Positions 18,052-27,338 are shown, numbered from the stretch's first letter. The stretch: 64,000 nucleotides of DNA from Burkholderiales bacterium JOSHI_001 (GCA_000244995.1 CM001438.1:1356921-1420920); one strand, 5' to 3'. The notes: generated from the letters alone by a model not told the origin. Numbers and translations are program-made.

Positions 18052-18821
18052 CTCGGGGTGCGCTGACCCGGCCACAGCAACTGGCGCAGCGCGCGCACGA
18101 TGAACAGCGTGTTCGTCACCAGGTAGCGCTTCCACAGCCGGCCCGGTTCGGACAGCAGGCGGTGCAGCCACTCCAGGCCGTTGTCGCGCATCCAGGCCGG
18201 GGCCCGGGCCACGGTGCCGGCGTGGAAGTCGAAGGCCGCGCCCACGCCCACCATCACCGCGTTCACGCAGCCGCGGTGCTGCGCCATCCAGTGTTCCTGC
18301 TTGGGGCAGCCCAGGCTCACCCACACTGTGCCGGCACCGCTGGCGTTGATGGCGCGCACATGGGCCTGGTCCTCCGCGTCCGTCAGGGGGCGGAAGGGTG
18401 GCGAGATGGCGCCGGCAATCTTCAGCGCGGGCCAGCGCTCGCGCAGGCGCAGTTGCAGCGTTTCCAGGGTTTGCGGCGTGCTGCCGTACAGAAAGATGGA
18501 TTCGCCACGCTCGCTGGCAGCCTGGCAATAGGCCAGCATCAGGTCGGGGCCGCTCACGCGCGGCTGGCCGGTGGCGCCCAGGCGCCGCAGCATCCAGGCC
18601 ACCGGCGCGCCGTCGGGCGTGGCCATGTCGGCGCCGGCCAGGCTGCGCATGAAGCTGGGGTCGCCAGAGGCTGTCACCACCGAGTGCACATTGCAGATGC
18701 ACACATAGCGGCTTTCATGTCGCGCCGCCCAGTCGGCCAGGCGCGCCAGGGCGCTGTCCCAGCCCACCACGTCGATGGGCGCGCCCAGCACGGGCAGGGT
18801 GTGGCGGGTGTTGTCGTTCAT
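18048..18821 (-). CDS. WecG/TagA/CpsF-family glycosyltransferase (GT26)
   Basis: 257 residues. Family marks in order: ICNVHSVVTASGDPSFM (acceptor/base segment), ATPDGAPVAWMLR (the T-P-D-G motif), RVSGPDLM, SIFLYGSTPQTL, VSLGCPKQEHWMAQH and AVMVGVGAAFDFHAGT, then RAPAWMRDNGLEWLHRL. This family transfers ManNAcA, GlcNAc or related sugars to undecaprenyl-linked intermediates at the cytoplasmic face. Its start is joined to the GT4 upstream by a 4-base overlap and its stop overlaps the beta-helix B start. Confidence 0.95.
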   Translation of the reverse strand: MNDNTRHTLPVLGAPIDVVGWDSALARLADWAARHESRYVCICNVHSVVTASGDPSFMRSLAGADMATPDGAPVAWMLRRLGATGQPRVSGPDLMLAYCQAASERGESIFLYGSTPQTLETLQLRLRERWPALKIAGAISPPFRPLTDAEDQAHVRAINASGAGTVWVSLGCPKQEHWMAQHRGCVNAVMVGVGAAFDFHAGTVARAPAWMRDNGLEWLHRLLSEPGRLWKRYLVTNTLFIVRALRQLLWPGQRTPR

Positions 18822-19984
18822 GCCGGACCCTCGGCCATGGCTTCGTCGTAGATGGCCAGCAGTTGCCGCTGGTTGGACTCACCGGTCAGTTCGCGTTCGT
18901 AGTGCGCGCGGGCCTGGCGGCCCATGGCCGCCATTTCATCCGGATGCGCCTGCGCCCAGGCCATCTTGACGGCCAGGTCGGCGGCGTCTCCGGGCTTGAA
19001 CAGCAGGCCGGTGCGGCCGTCGTCCACCAGAGTGGCCAGTGCACCAATGCGGCTGGCGATCACCGGTGTGCCGCAGGCGAAGGCTTCCACCACCGTGCGC
19101 GGAAAGTTCTCGTACCAGATGCTGGGCACCAGCAGCGCGCGGGCCCGTCCCATGGCCTGGTAAACCTCGGCGGGTGCCAGGGCGCCCAACAAAGACACCT
19201 GGTTGGACGCCTGAAGCAGGCTCTGCAGCGGGCCACCACCGACCACCTGCACGGACATGCCGGGCGGTCCCATTGCAGCCGCGGCCGCCAGCACGCCCAC
19301 GCCTTTTTCTTCCGACAGCCGGCCCACGAACAAAAGGCCCTGGCGCGGACCCGCCGGGGGCTCTGGGAGGTCTACAAAATTGGGTTTGATGCGAATGCGC
19401 TCGCGAGGCAGGCCGCCTGCCACGAAGCGGTCGCGGCAGAACGCGTTCAGTGCGATGTAACGCGCCACCTTGTGCTGCCAGGTGCCCAGCGCACGGTGCA
19501 TCTGAACCATGCCAGCGACCACTGCACTTTGCGCCACGGATGAGCGATAGCACGCATGTCGCGCCGCGCGCCAGGGGATGTGGCCCACGCAGTCTTCGCA
19601 CACCTGGCCCTCGCGCATCAGCAGGGCCTGGGGGCAGATCAGGCGGAAGTTGTGCAAGGTCTGCACCACGGGGACGCGGGCACGCGCCGCAGCCCAGTAC
19701 AGCGACGGCGAGATCAATGGAAAGGTGTTGTGGGCGTGCAGCACCTGGGGCTGGAACTGAGCGAACAGCGCTGCGGCGTCGTTTTGCGTGCGGCTTGACC
19801 ACAGGGTCTGCAGTGCCGCGCTGGCCTTGGACATGCTGTTGATGTCGTCGTTGCTGCGCTGGTACAGCCGCACCTCGTGGCCGTGTGCGCGCAGCAGCGC
19901 CACTTCGGCTTCCACCACGGCGTCTTCCCCGCCGCGTTGCTGGTAGGTGTTGTGGGCGATCAGGATGCGCAGGGGCATGTGCAT
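18818..19984 (-). CDS. Glycosyltransferase family 4
   Basis: 388 residues from the ATG at 19984 (MHMPLRILIAHNTYQQRGGE). The reading frame opens further up only with a TTG, which is less likely. GT4 marks: glycine-rich N-terminal loop (YQQRGGEDAVVEAE), LHAHNTFPLISPSLYWAA, LLFVGRLSEEKGVGVL, and the E-x7-E site in ENFPRTVVEAFACGTPVI. The middle contains a cysteine pair, CEDCVGHIPWRAARHACYRS, as in other EPS GT4 enzymes of this type. It partners the WecG-type enzyme with coupled translation. Confidence 0.92.
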   Translation of the reverse strand: MHMPLRILIAHNTYQQRGGEDAVVEAEVALLRAHGHEVRLYQRSNDDINSMSKASAALQTLWSSRTQNDAAALFAQFQPQVLHAHNTFPLISPSLYWAAARARVPVVQTLHNFRLICPQALLMREGQVCEDCVGHIPWRAARHACYRSSVAQSAVVAGMVQMHRALGTWQHKVARYIALNAFCRDRFVAGGLPRERIRIKPNFVDLPEPPAGPRQGLLFVGRLSEEKGVGVLAAAAAMGPPGMSVQVVGGGPLQSLLQASNQVSLLGALAPAEVYQAMGRARALLVPSIWYENFPRTVVEAFACGTPVIASRIGALATLVDDGRTGLLFKPGDAADLAVKMAWAQAHPDEMAAMGRQARAHYERELTGESNQRQLLAIYDEAMAEGPA

Positions 19985-20032
19985 GGGTGGCCGGCCAGGG
20001 TCGGTCTGCAACAGCAGGTCGGGTCCGAGCGG

Positions 20033-20893
20033 TCAGGCCTTGGCGTAGGGGTTCTCGGGCAAGCTGCGCATGCGGAAGCCTTGCGCCACCAGTGCATCGA
20101 CCCATGCTGCGTCAGGCCGCGTCTTGAAGATCACGACACAGCACAGTCCCGGCCCCATCAGACCCAGGCGGCCCAGGGCATCCTGGACCGCTATGCCGGC
20201 CCGGGTGACCCGCAGTCCGTGCGATCCAGCGCCGGCCGCGTCGTTGGCGTACTTGCCCCAGTAGAAATCATTGAACGGACGGTAGGCGAGTCCGGTCAGC
20301 CCGAAGGCCAGCATGAGCTTTTCGACTTCACGCACCGAAATGCGATAGATGTAGTTGCCGGCAGGCTCGTACTCCGTGGTGGTGTCGCCTCGCAGGACGC
20401 GCTTGATGAAGGTCCGCAGGCCGTTCAACGCGCCGGTCTGCTCCTGCGGTTCCACCATCACAACGGCCTTGCGGGCCACGCGAATCATCTCAAACAGCGC
20501 CACCGGTGGGCGTGGAAAGTGGTGGTAGGCCTCTTTGCAGAAGACGAAGTCGTAGCTGTCGCTGGCGGTATCGATGGCCTCGGCATTGATCTCCAAGAAG
20601 CTGTCGATGTAGCCACGTTCCTGGGCCACTTCCAGCCGGTCGGCCACCAGGCTGCTGGCCACCACGTTGGCGCCATGCGCCTTGAGGAAATGGGCGTCGG
20701 AGCCGTAGGCGCCGTCGCCGATGGTTAACCAGGTGCTGCCGGGACAGGCCTGGAGCAAAGGCAGGGCGTTCGCACGCATCCGGTTGTGCCGCCAGTTGTC
20801 CACCGACTCAGGCGCGGTGTAGCAAGAAGGCAGATCCATGTCGCGACCATGCACGCGCTGCCGGCTGTAGCTGGCTTCCAACGGGTTGTCCAT
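20033..20893 (-). CDS. Class I SAM-dependent methyltransferase
   Basis: 286 residues from ATG 20893 (MDNPLEASYSRQRVHGRD). Upstream in-frame starts exist (20935 ATG, 21055 GTG), but the extra sequence is proline/arginine-rich and unlike a coding start. Motif I is WLTIGDGAYGSDAHFL, followed by NVVASSLVADRLEVAQERG and SYDFVFCKEAYHHFPRP, typical of the Methyltransf_11/25 fold. It probably methylates a sugar precursor or glycan. It lies after rfbC with a 232-base gap, so it may have its own promoter. Confidence 0.82.
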   Translation of the reverse strand: MDNPLEASYSRQRVHGRDMDLPSCYTAPESVDNWRHNRMRANALPLLQACPGSTWLTIGDGAYGSDAHFLKAHGANVVASSLVADRLEVAQERGYIDSFLEINAEAIDTASDSYDFVFCKEAYHHFPRPPVALFEMIRVARKAVVMVEPQEQTGALNGLRTFIKRVLRGDTTTEYEPAGNYIYRISVREVEKLMLAFGLTGLAYRPFNDFYWGKYANDAAGAGSHGLRVTRAGIAVQDALGRLGLMGPGLCCVVIFKTRPDAAWVDALVAQGFRMRSLPENPYAKA

Positions 20894-21089
20894 GGATCTG
20901 GGATGCCTGGGATGTGAGGAGTCGCCTGGCGCCATGGCTTGACAGGCCACGTCCTGCGGCAATGTCGGCCGGGTGCCAGGGCGAATGCCCCGAAACTGCC
21001 GCGTGTCCAGCCCCTGTGGCTGGATGGGAGGGATGGTAACCACCTCGGTCGCCACGGATGTGACGGTGCGGGTTCGCCCGGCATTTGTG

Positions 21090-21110
21090 CCGCCAGCCGC
21101 CAGCCGCCAG
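21090..21110. repeat. Three tandem copies of CCGCCAG
   Basis: Perfect heptanucleotide triplet located between the methyltransferase and rfbC, in the 232-base gene-free stretch 20894-21125. A 7-base unit outside a gene could vary in copy number by slippage. Nothing else is seen in this stretch except low-quality promoter-like words. Confidence 0.6.
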
Positions 21111-21125
21111 CCCGCGCCGAGTGGG

Positions 21126-21698
21126 TCAGCGGGGCAATTCGGCCTGGGCCAGCCCCACCGCCGCCGCGTCCTTGGCCGCCAGCGTGGGCGCGCCGATGCC
21201 GGCGGGCAGGGGCCATTCGATGCCGATGGCCGGGTCGTTCCAGGCGATGGCGCGTTCGCAGGCCGGGGCGTAGGTGTCGGTGGTCTTGTAGAGGAACTCG
21301 GTGTCGTCTTCCAGCGCGATGAAGCCGTGCGCGAAGCCTTCGGGTATCCACAGCTGCCGCTTGTTTTCCGCGCTGAGTTCGGCGCCGGTCCAACGCCCGA
21401 AGTGGCGGCTGCCGGGGCGGATGTCCACCGCCACGTCGAACACGCGGCCCCGCACCACGCGCACCAGCTTGCCCTGCGGGTGCGGCGGCAGTTGGTAGTG
21501 CAGGCCGCGCAGCACGCCGGCCTGGCTGCAGCTGTGGTTGTCCTGCACGAAGGGGCGCGGCAGCGGCTGGCCCGCGCTTTTCAGCGCCGCATGGAACTTG
21601 GCGTCGCTGTGGCTTTCGTAGAACCAGCCGCGGGCGTCGCCGAACACGGCGGGTTCGACCAGGTAAACGCCCGGCAAGGCGGTGGGGGTCAGCTTCAT
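21126..21698 (-). CDS. rfbC: dTDP-4-dehydrorhamnose 3,5-epimerase
   Basis: 190 residues, cupin-type epimerase making dTDP-4-keto-L-rhamnose. Visible: DARGWFYESHSDAKF, FVQDNHSCSQAGVLRGLHYQ with the catalytic His, KLVRVVRGRVFDVAVDIR, and IPEGFAHGFIALEDDTEFLYK. The ATG at 21698 lies two bases after the rfbA stop, so the longer frame reaching 22127 inside rfbA is a shadow. Last gene of the rfbB-D-A-C order. Confidence 0.97.
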   Translation of the reverse strand: MKLTPTALPGVYLVEPAVFGDARGWFYESHSDAKFHAALKSAGQPLPRPFVQDNHSCSQAGVLRGLHYQLPPHPQGKLVRVVRGRVFDVAVDIRPGSRHFGRWTGAELSAENKRQLWIPEGFAHGFIALEDDTEFLYKTTDTYAPACERAIAWNDPAIGIEWPLPAGIGAPTLAAKDAAAVGLAQAELPR

Positions 21699-21700
21699 GC

Positions 21701-22672
21701 TCAGGACGTCGGCGCGTAAGCCAGCGGGGCCGCCGGCCGGCTTCGGTGGGGCGCCAGCATCCGCCTGGCCATGGCCGGTACCGGCTCGCTGCTGAACACG
21801 GTGTCTCGCATCACATGCATCAGGTACTGGCCATAGCTGTTCTTGAGCAGCGGTGCCGCCAGCGCTTCGAGCTGGGCGGCGTCGATCCAGCCCGAACGGT
21901 ACGCGATCTCTTCCGGGCAGGCCACTTTCAGGCCCTGGCGCTTTTCCAGCGTGGCGATGAACTGGCCTGCGTCCAGCAGACTGTCGTGCGTGCCGGTGTC
22001 CAGCCACGCATAGCCGCGCCCCATGATCTCCACGTCCAATTGCCCGTGCTGCAGGTAGCGCGCGTTGACCTCGGTGATCTCCAGTTCGCCGCGTGCGCTG
22101 GGCCGGATGTCGGCGGCGATGTCGCACACCTGCTTGTCGTAGAAGTACAGGCCCGTCACCGCATAGTTGCTCCGCGGCAGCTTGGGTTTTTCCTCGATGC
22201 TGATGGCCCGCTGCTGGGCGTCAAAGGCCACCACGCCGTAGCGTTCGGGGTCGGTCACGTGGTAGGCGAACACCGTGGCGCCGCTGTCGCGGCCGGCCGC
22301 GCGGTGCAGCAGGGGCGCGAAGTCGTGGCCGTAGAAGATGTTGTCGCCCAGCACCAGGGCGCTGGGGTGATGGCCCACGAACTGGCGACCCAGGATGAAG
22401 GCTTGTGCCAGGCCGTCCGGGCTGGGCTGCACGCAGTAGCTGATGTTCAGCCCCCAGCGGCTGCCATCGCCCAGCAGCGCTTCGAACCGCGGCGTGTCCT
22501 GCGGTGTGCTGATGAGCAGGATGTCGCGGATGCCGGCCAGCATCAGCGTGGTCAACGGGTAGTAGACCATCGGCTTGTCGTACACCGGCAGCAGTTGCTT
22601 GCTGATGGCCAGCGTGGCCGGGTGCAGCCGCGTGCCGCTGCCGCCGGCCAGGATGATGCCTTTGCGTTGCAT
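21701..22672 (-). CDS. rfbA: Glucose-1-phosphate thymidylyltransferase
   Basis: 323 residues, makes dTDP-glucose from dTTP and glucose-1-phosphate. Signature [16 protein letters not shown] with the catalytic Arg, then [29 protein letters not shown] and [14 protein letters not shown]. The C-terminus past about residue 295 ([17 protein letters not shown]) is a proline/arginine tail longer than usual. It starts 14 bases after rfbD on the same strand. Confidence 0.97.
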   Translation of the reverse strand: MQRKGIILAGGSGTRLHPATLAISKQLLPVYDKPMVYYPLTTLMLAGIRDILLISTPQDTPRFEALLGDGSRWGLNISYCVQPSPDGLAQAFILGRQFVGHHPSALVLGDNIFYGHDFAPLLHRAAGRDSGATVFAYHVTDPERYGVVAFDAQQRAISIEEKPKLPRSNYAVTGLYFYDKQVCDIAADIRPSARGELEITEVNARYLQHGQLDVEIMGRGYAWLDTGTHDSLLDAGQFIATLEKRQGLKVACPEEIAYRSGWIDAAQLEALAAPLLKNSYGQYLMHVMRDTVFSSEPVPAMARRMLAPHRSRPAAPLAYAPTS

Positions 22673-22686
22673 GGAGTTGTCTTCCC

Positions 22687-23580
22687 TCAGCGGTCGTGAA
22701 CCTCGCGCAGCATGCGCTCGACCCCTGCCTTCCAATCCGGCAAAGAGAGCCCGAATTCCGACCGCAGCCGTGTTGTGTCCAGGCGCGAATTCAGTGGTCG
22801 TTGCGCCGGGCTGGGATAGTCGCGGCTCGGGATGGCCATCACGCGGTCCGGTGGCACCCGGACCGCCTGTCCGTTCTGGCGTGCCCATTCGATGACGAAT
22901 TGCGCGTAGCCGTGCCAGCTGGTTTCACCGGCAGCCACGCAGTGGTAAATGCCGCCCAGTTCGGGCCGCGCCATCGCGGCGCGCAGCGCATGGGCGGTGA
23001 CGTCAGCCAAGAGGTCGGCGCCGGTGGGCGCGCCGATCTGGTCGTTGATGATGTTCAGGCTGTCGCGTTCGGTCGCCAGCCTCAGCATGGTGCGGGCGAA
23101 ATTGCCGCCGCGCGCTGCGTACACCCAGCTGGTGCGGAAGATCAGGTGCCGGCAGCCGCTGGCGGCGATGCGCTGTTCGCCTTCCAGCTTGCTGCGGCCG
23201 TACACGGACAAGGGCCGGGTAGGGGCGTTTTCGGCACGGGGCAGGTGGCCGCTGCCGTCGAACACGTAGTCGGTGCTGAAGTGCACCAGCCAGGCGCCCA
23301 GCGCCTGCGCTTCGCGCGCCAGCACGCCGGGAGCGCTGGCGTTGACGGCATGCGCCTGTTCTGGCTCGCTCTCGGCCTTGTCCACCGCGGTGTGGGCGGC
23401 GGCATTGACGATGACCTGGGGGGCCACGCGCTGCACCAGCGCGGCCAGGCGCTCGGGTCGGCTGAAGTCGGCATCGGCATCGTGGTGGCGGTCCGCCGCC
23501 ACCAGGTCGCCCAGCGGCGCCAGCGCGCGTTGCAACTCCCAGCCCACCTGGCCGTTCGGCCCCAGCAGCAGGATCTTCAT
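22687..23580 (-). CDS. rfbD: dTDP-4-dehydrorhamnose reductase
   Basis: 297 residues, last reductive step to dTDP-L-rhamnose. N-terminal NAD(P)H loop [14 protein letters not shown], then [27 protein letters not shown] and the catalytic YGRSKLEGE (Tyr-x-x-x-Lys). [17 protein letters not shown] is family-typical. The ATG overlaps the rfbB stop by 4 bases, so the pair is translationally coupled; the longer frame to 23841 lies in rfbB. Confidence 0.97.
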   Translation of the reverse strand: MKILLLGPNGQVGWELQRALAPLGDLVAADRHHDADADFSRPERLAALVQRVAPQVIVNAAAHTAVDKAESEPEQAHAVNASAPGVLAREAQALGAWLVHFSTDYVFDGSGHLPRAENAPTRPLSVYGRSKLEGEQRIAASGCRHLIFRTSWVYAARGGNFARTMLRLATERDSLNIINDQIGAPTGADLLADVTAHALRAAMARPELGGIYHCVAAGETSWHGYAQFVIEWARQNGQAVRVPPDRVMAIPSRDYPSPAQRPLNSRLDTTRLRSEFGLSLPDWKAGVERMLREVHDR

Positions 23581-24644
23581 GTGGCGTACTGCTTCTGCAC
23601 CCACTCGCGGTAGGCACCGCTTTGCACGCTGGCCACCCAGTCGGCATGGTCCAGGTACCACTGCACCGTCTTGCGGATGCCGGTGTCGAAGGTCTCGGCC
23701 GGGCGCCAGCCCAGTTCGCGTTCGATCTTGCGGGCGTCGATGGCGTAGCGGCGGTCGTGGCCGGGGCGGTCGGTCACATGGGTGATCAGCCGGGTGTAGG
23801 GGCCCTGCGGGCTGGGCCGCAGTTCGTCGAGCAGCGCGCACACGGTGTGCACGATCTCGCGGTTGGGCTTTTCGTTCCAGCCGCCGACGTTGTAGGTTTC
23901 GCCCACTTGCCCGCCGGCCAGCACGGCGCGGATGGCGCTGCAGTGGTCGCTGACGTACAGCCAGTCGCGCACCTGCAGGCCGTCGCCGTAGATGGGCAGT
24001 GGCTTGCCCGCCAGGGCATTGACGATCATCAGCGGGATCAACTTCTCGGGGAAGTGGAACGGCCCGTAGTTGTTGCTGCAGTTGGTGGTGAGCACCGGCA
24101 GCCCGTAGGTGTGGTGCCAGGCCCGCACCAGGTGGTCGCTGGCGGCCTTGCTGGCGGAATACGGGCTGTTGGGTTCGTAGGGGTGGGTTTCGCTGAAGGC
24201 GGGGTCGTTGGGGCCCAGGCTGCCGTACACCTCGTCGGTGCTGACATGGTGAAAGCGGAAACCCGCCTTGGCGTCACCCGTCAGGCCGCCCCAGTACGCG
24301 CGGGCGGCTTCCAGCAGGGTGAAGGTGCCCTGCACATTGGTGCGCATGAACTCGCCCGGGCCGTGGATGCTGCGGTCCACGTGGCTCTCGGCGGCGAAAT
24401 GCAGGATGGCGCGCGGCTGGTGCGTGGCCAGCAGGCTGTCCACCAGGGCGCGGTCGCCGATGTCGCCGTGCACGAAGGTGTGGCGCGCATCACCCTGCAG
24501 GCTGGCCAGGTTGGCCAGGTTGCCGGCGTAGGTCAGCGCGTCCAGGTTGACCAGCGGCTCGTTGCGGGTGGCGGGGTGGGCCAGCCAGTCCAGCACGAAG
24601 TTGCTGCCGATGAAGCCGGCGCCGCCGGTGACGAGAACGGTCAT
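23577..24644 (-). CDS. rfbB: dTDP-glucose 4,6-dehydratase
   Basis: 355 residues, extended short-chain dehydrogenase that makes dTDP-4-keto-6-deoxyglucose. NAD loop [16 protein letters not shown], catalytic Thr-Asp-Glu in [12 protein letters not shown] and Tyr-x-x-x-Lys in [29 protein letters not shown] and [10 protein letters not shown] follow. First gene of the rhamnose block; the 129 bases upstream are very GC-rich with no clear promoter. Confidence 0.98.
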   Translation of the reverse strand: MTVLVTGGAGFIGSNFVLDWLAHPATRNEPLVNLDALTYAGNLANLASLQGDARHTFVHGDIGDRALVDSLLATHQPRAILHFAAESHVDRSIHGPGEFMRTNVQGTFTLLEAARAYWGGLTGDAKAGFRFHHVSTDEVYGSLGPNDPAFSETHPYEPNSPYSASKAASDHLVRAWHHTYGLPVLTTNCSNNYGPFHFPEKLIPLMIVNALAGKPLPIYGDGLQVRDWLYVSDHCSAIRAVLAGGQVGETYNVGGWNEKPNREIVHTVCALLDELRPSPQGPYTRLITHVTDRPGHDRRYAIDARKIERELGWRPAETFDTGIRKTVQWYLDHADWVASVQSGAYREWVQKQYAT

Positions 24645-24773
24645 GAAATAGGCCTCAAAGTGAGGTGCTTGCCTGCCTGGGGACAGGTTACACCGGCACC
24701 TGAGCCGGCCTGGCGCTGAAATGCGGCGGTTATTCCGGCCCTGTTCTCGCCCCTGGGGCCCGGGGCCCGCCCG

Positions 24774-25613
24774 CTACAGGCCCAGCCAGGCGGTCAATTG
24801 CTTTTCGGCACCCTCGGTGGGCGCCTCGAAGCCCTTGTAGCCCGACGCCGCCAGCGCCTTGCGGCCAGCGTCGCTGTCGCCTGCGCCCAGCAGCGCGGCC
24901 CGCACGGCGGCCTGGGTGGCCGCCGGCAAGGCATTGGCGGCAATCCACTGCTTGATCGGCACCGGCTGGCTCTGTGCGCAGACCTGGCCACCCTTGTCGG
25001 TCCAGGCCTTGATGACGCTCTTGGACGCGGTGGCGCCGTACTGCGCGAAAGTGTTTTCCACGTAGAAGGGCACGGCGTCCTGGTAGCGCGTGTTCAGCAC
25101 CTGAGGTGCGCCCGGGGCCAGGCCCTGCTGGCGCAGCATGGCGCGGGTCATCACGGCGGTGATGGAGTCGGGGTCGGGCGTCACCAGCTTCTTGGTCTTG
25201 ATGCTGGCCCAGTCCTTGATGGGGGTGGGTTCCTTGCACAGGAAGCTGACCCGGTATTCGGTGAAGCCACTGGTCCAGGCGGCCACGCTGTAGTTGCCGG
25301 TCTTCACCGCTTCCAGCGCCACATGGGCCGGGTGGATGAAGGCGATGTCCAGTTCCTTCTTGCCGGTGGCTTCGCGCAGGGCGTTGTAGGTGCTGAGCAC
25401 GCGCACCTGCACGGGCTGCTTCAGCGCGCCGCTCAGGTAGGCGGCCAGGGGCTCGAACTTGGCGGCGATTTCGGCGTCGCTGGCGCGGTAGGTCACGCCT
25501 TCGGTCACGCCCAGGGTCAGGGCGGAGGCGGCCAGGGGGCTGAACAGCAGTGCGATGGCCAGGCCGGCGGCCGGCGGCAGTGAACACGGGCGGGGCAGGG
25601 CGGGGCGGGTCAT
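24774..25613 (-). CDS. Orphan periplasmic phosphate/phosphonate-type binding protein (PhnD-like)
   Basis: 279 residues from ATG 25613, chosen because GGAG sits upstream and it gives a signal peptide cut near LAASALTLGV; an in-frame ATG at 25754 would add an arginine-rich leader. The mature part reads LGVTEGVTYRASDAEIAAKF, ELDIAFIHPAHVALEAVKTG and DPDSITAVMTRAMLRQQGL, matching PF12974-type solute receptors. No permease or ATPase gene is nearby, so it may serve a remote transporter or a sensor. It sits between the ankyrin genes and rfbB. Confidence 0.8.
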   Translation of the reverse strand: MTRPALPRPCSLPPAAGLAIALLFSPLAASALTLGVTEGVTYRASDAEIAAKFEPLAAYLSGALKQPVQVRVLSTYNALREATGKKELDIAFIHPAHVALEAVKTGNYSVAAWTSGFTEYRVSFLCKEPTPIKDWASIKTKKLVTPDPDSITAVMTRAMLRQQGLAPGAPQVLNTRYQDAVPFYVENTFAQYGATASKSVIKAWTDKGGQVCAQSQPVPIKQWIAANALPAATQAAVRAALLGAGDSDAGRKALAASGYKGFEAPTEGAEKQLTAWLGL

Positions 25614-25794
25614 GCGGGGTCTCCTCGGGGCGGGCGCGCGGGCGCCGGGCCGCCGGCGCGTTCCTTGCCACCGGGCGCCATTGTCGGCTTGCCAGGCCTG
25701 CCTGGACCGGGGGGCACCCGCCGCATGCGTGGCGCTCGTCACGTCCGGCCGCATTGCCTGCTGGCCGCGCGCCCCAAAATCAAGGGCCAGGGCC

Positions 25795-26553
25795 TTACTT
25801 GAAGCGTTGGGCCTGGTCGGCGCAGGGCACTTTCACCCCGCGGCGTTCGAAGGCCGCGAACAGGTCCAGCACTGGCTTGCGGTTATCGGCGGTTGGCTGA
25901 CGCCGGTCCATGTTGAAGCAAAAGTTTTCAGCAGCATTCAGTTGGGTCATTCCACCTGGGCTGCGCCATTCCGTGTCGGCGCCCAGGTCCAGCAGGGCAC
26001 TGGCACATTCGAAACTCTGGGCGCCGATGGCGCCATACAAGGGCGTTCCATTGCCCCACACCACGTTGATGTTTGCGCCCGCTTGGGCAAGCAACTTCAG
26101 GTTGTGCGGGGCCTTGGCAAATATGGCCTCATGGATCACCGGCTTTTCGTTCGGCCCCGTCGCATTGGGGTCTGCCCTGAACTCCAGCAGCACTTGCGTG
26201 AAAGCCGGGTTTTCCAGCTGCACGGCGAACAGCAGCGGCGGCGTGCCGTTTTCAAGCTTGGCATTGGGGTTCGCGCCAGCCTTCAGCAGTTCACGCGCGA
26301 CATCCGCCATCTTGGCCGGGAACACAAAGAACAGCGGCGTGAAACCCTGCAGGCCCTGGGCATTGGGGCTGATGCCGGCGCGCAAGCCGGCCTGAACTTT
26401 GGCCAGGTCGCCCTTCTGGATGTGGTCGGCGAACTCGGCCAGGCGGGGGTCGGTGAAGAACTTCTTGGTATCGACGGGGGAGGCTTGAATGCCGGCCATG
26501 GCAGCTACGCTGTTCAACGACAGCAGCAGCGCGGCGATGAAGCCTCGGGTCAC
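25795..26553 (-). CDS. Secreted ankyrin-repeat protein 2 (putative immunity protein)
   Basis: 252 residues from GTG 26553, which overlaps the previous TGA (GTGA). A longer ATG start at 26580 is less likely because it puts charged residues before the signal peptide. Signal: TRGFIAALLLSLNSVAAMAG. The mature part begins IQASPVDTKKFFTDPRLAEF and carries four to five ankyrin-like repeats such as VARELLKAGANPNAKLENGT and LLFAVQLENPAFTQVLLEFR. It is a close paralogue of the gene just upstream. A periplasmic protector against the lipase at 27335-28786 is inferred from order and export signal, not shown. Confidence 0.85.
   Translation of the reverse strand: MTRGFIAALLLSLNSVAAMAGIQASPVDTKKFFTDPRLAEFADHIQKGDLAKVQAGLRAGISPNAQGLQGFTPLFFVFPAKMADVARELLKAGANPNAKLENGTPPLLFAVQLENPAFTQVLLEFRADPNATGPNEKPVIHEAIFAKAPHNLKLLAQAGANINVVWGNGTPLYGAIGAQSFECASALLDLGADTEWRSPGGMTQLNAAENFCFNMDRRQPTADNRKPVLDLFAAFERRGVKVPCADQAQRFK
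26361..26493 (-). repeat. 133-bp tract near-identical to 27116-27248 (copy 2)
   Basis: By eye 132 of 133 bases equal the matching tract of the paralogue, with one A/G difference at 26470 versus 27225. It covers the codons around IQASPVDTKKFFTDP to LRAGISPNA. The genes differ much more outside this tract. Confidence 0.85.
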
Positions 26554-27338
26554 TTGAAACGAGCGGCCTCGGCGGCACACGCGAGCTTCACGTTTCGGCG
26601 TTCGAAGGCGGCGAAGAGCTTTAGCAATGGGTCGCGATTCTTCTTGGTTGGCTGAAGTCTAGGCACCAGTGAGCAGAAGCTCTCGCCGGCTGTGTCCTGA
26701 ATCTTGCCGCCGGGACTGCGCCACTGTGTGTTGGCACCCAGGTCCAGAAGCGTGGCAGCCGCCGCGAAGTTGGCGGCGGCAATGGCCGCATACAGCGGCG
26801 CGCCTGCGCCCCACACCGTTTCAATGCCAGCGCCGGCCTTCACCAACAGGTTCAGCTGAGCTGGCTCGCCCGCCTGGACAGCTTCGTGGATGACGGGTTT
26901 TTCGTTTGGCCCGGTCGCATTTGGATCGGCCTTGAACTCAAGCAGGGCTTGCGTGAACAGCGGGTTCTCAAGGCGCACGGCGAAGAGCAGTGGCGGGGTG
27001 CCGTCGTCCAGGCGGGCATTGGGGTTGGCGCCGGCTTTCAGCAGTTCACGTGCCACGTCGGCGGTCTGGGCTGAAAACACAAAGAAAATTGGAGTGAACC
27101 CCTGCAGCCCACCTGCATTGGGGCTGATGCCGGCGCGCAAGCCGGCCTGAACTTTGGCCAGGTCGCCCTTCTGGATGTGGTCGGCGAACTCGGCCAGGCG
27201 GGGGTCGGTGAAGAACTTCTTGGTGTCGACGGGGGAGGCTTGAATGCCCATGGTGTTGGCTTCCTGGCAGGCCACCAGCAGCAGGCTGGCTAGGGCCGCG
27301 GCGAAAACGCGGCGAGAAGTGGAGCAGTGGAGCGTCAT
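26550..27338 (-). CDS. Ankyrin-repeat lipoprotein 1 (putative immunity protein)
   Basis: 262 residues. The ATG overlaps the lipase stop by 4 bases. Signal with lipobox LLVAC (about residue 24), so probably membrane-anchored facing the periplasm, unlike paralogue 2, which lacks the lipobox Cys. The body has ankyrin-like units: GLQGFTPIFFVFSAQTADVA, LLKAGANPNARLDDGTPPL, LLEFKADPNATGPNEKP and LLVKAGAGIETVWGAGAPLY. Effector, immunity 1 and immunity 2 read through with overlapping codons, an arrangement common in toxin-immunity operons. Base composition is visibly less GC-rich than the flanking EPS genes. Confidence 0.87.
   Translation of the reverse strand: MTLHCSTSRRVFAAALASLLLVACQEANTMGIQASPVDTKKFFTDPRLAEFADHIQKGDLAKVQAGLRAGISPNAGGLQGFTPIFFVFSAQTADVARELLKAGANPNARLDDGTPPLLFAVRLENPLFTQALLEFKADPNATGPNEKPVIHEAVQAGEPAQLNLLVKAGAGIETVWGAGAPLYAAIAAANFAAAATLLDLGANTQWRSPGGKIQDTAGESFCSLVPRLQPTKKNRDPLLKLFAAFERRNVKLACAAEAARFK
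27116..27248 (-). repeat. 133-bp tract near-identical to 26361-26493 (copy 1)
   Basis: Partner of the tract in the downstream paralogue, 755 bases away in direct orientation. Such a short block of identity between otherwise diverged tandem genes suggests gene conversion or recent exchange. Confidence 0.85.

Noticed and set aside
20939-20966. TTGACA on the plus strand
   Set aside because: No matching -10 and no plus-strand gene follows.
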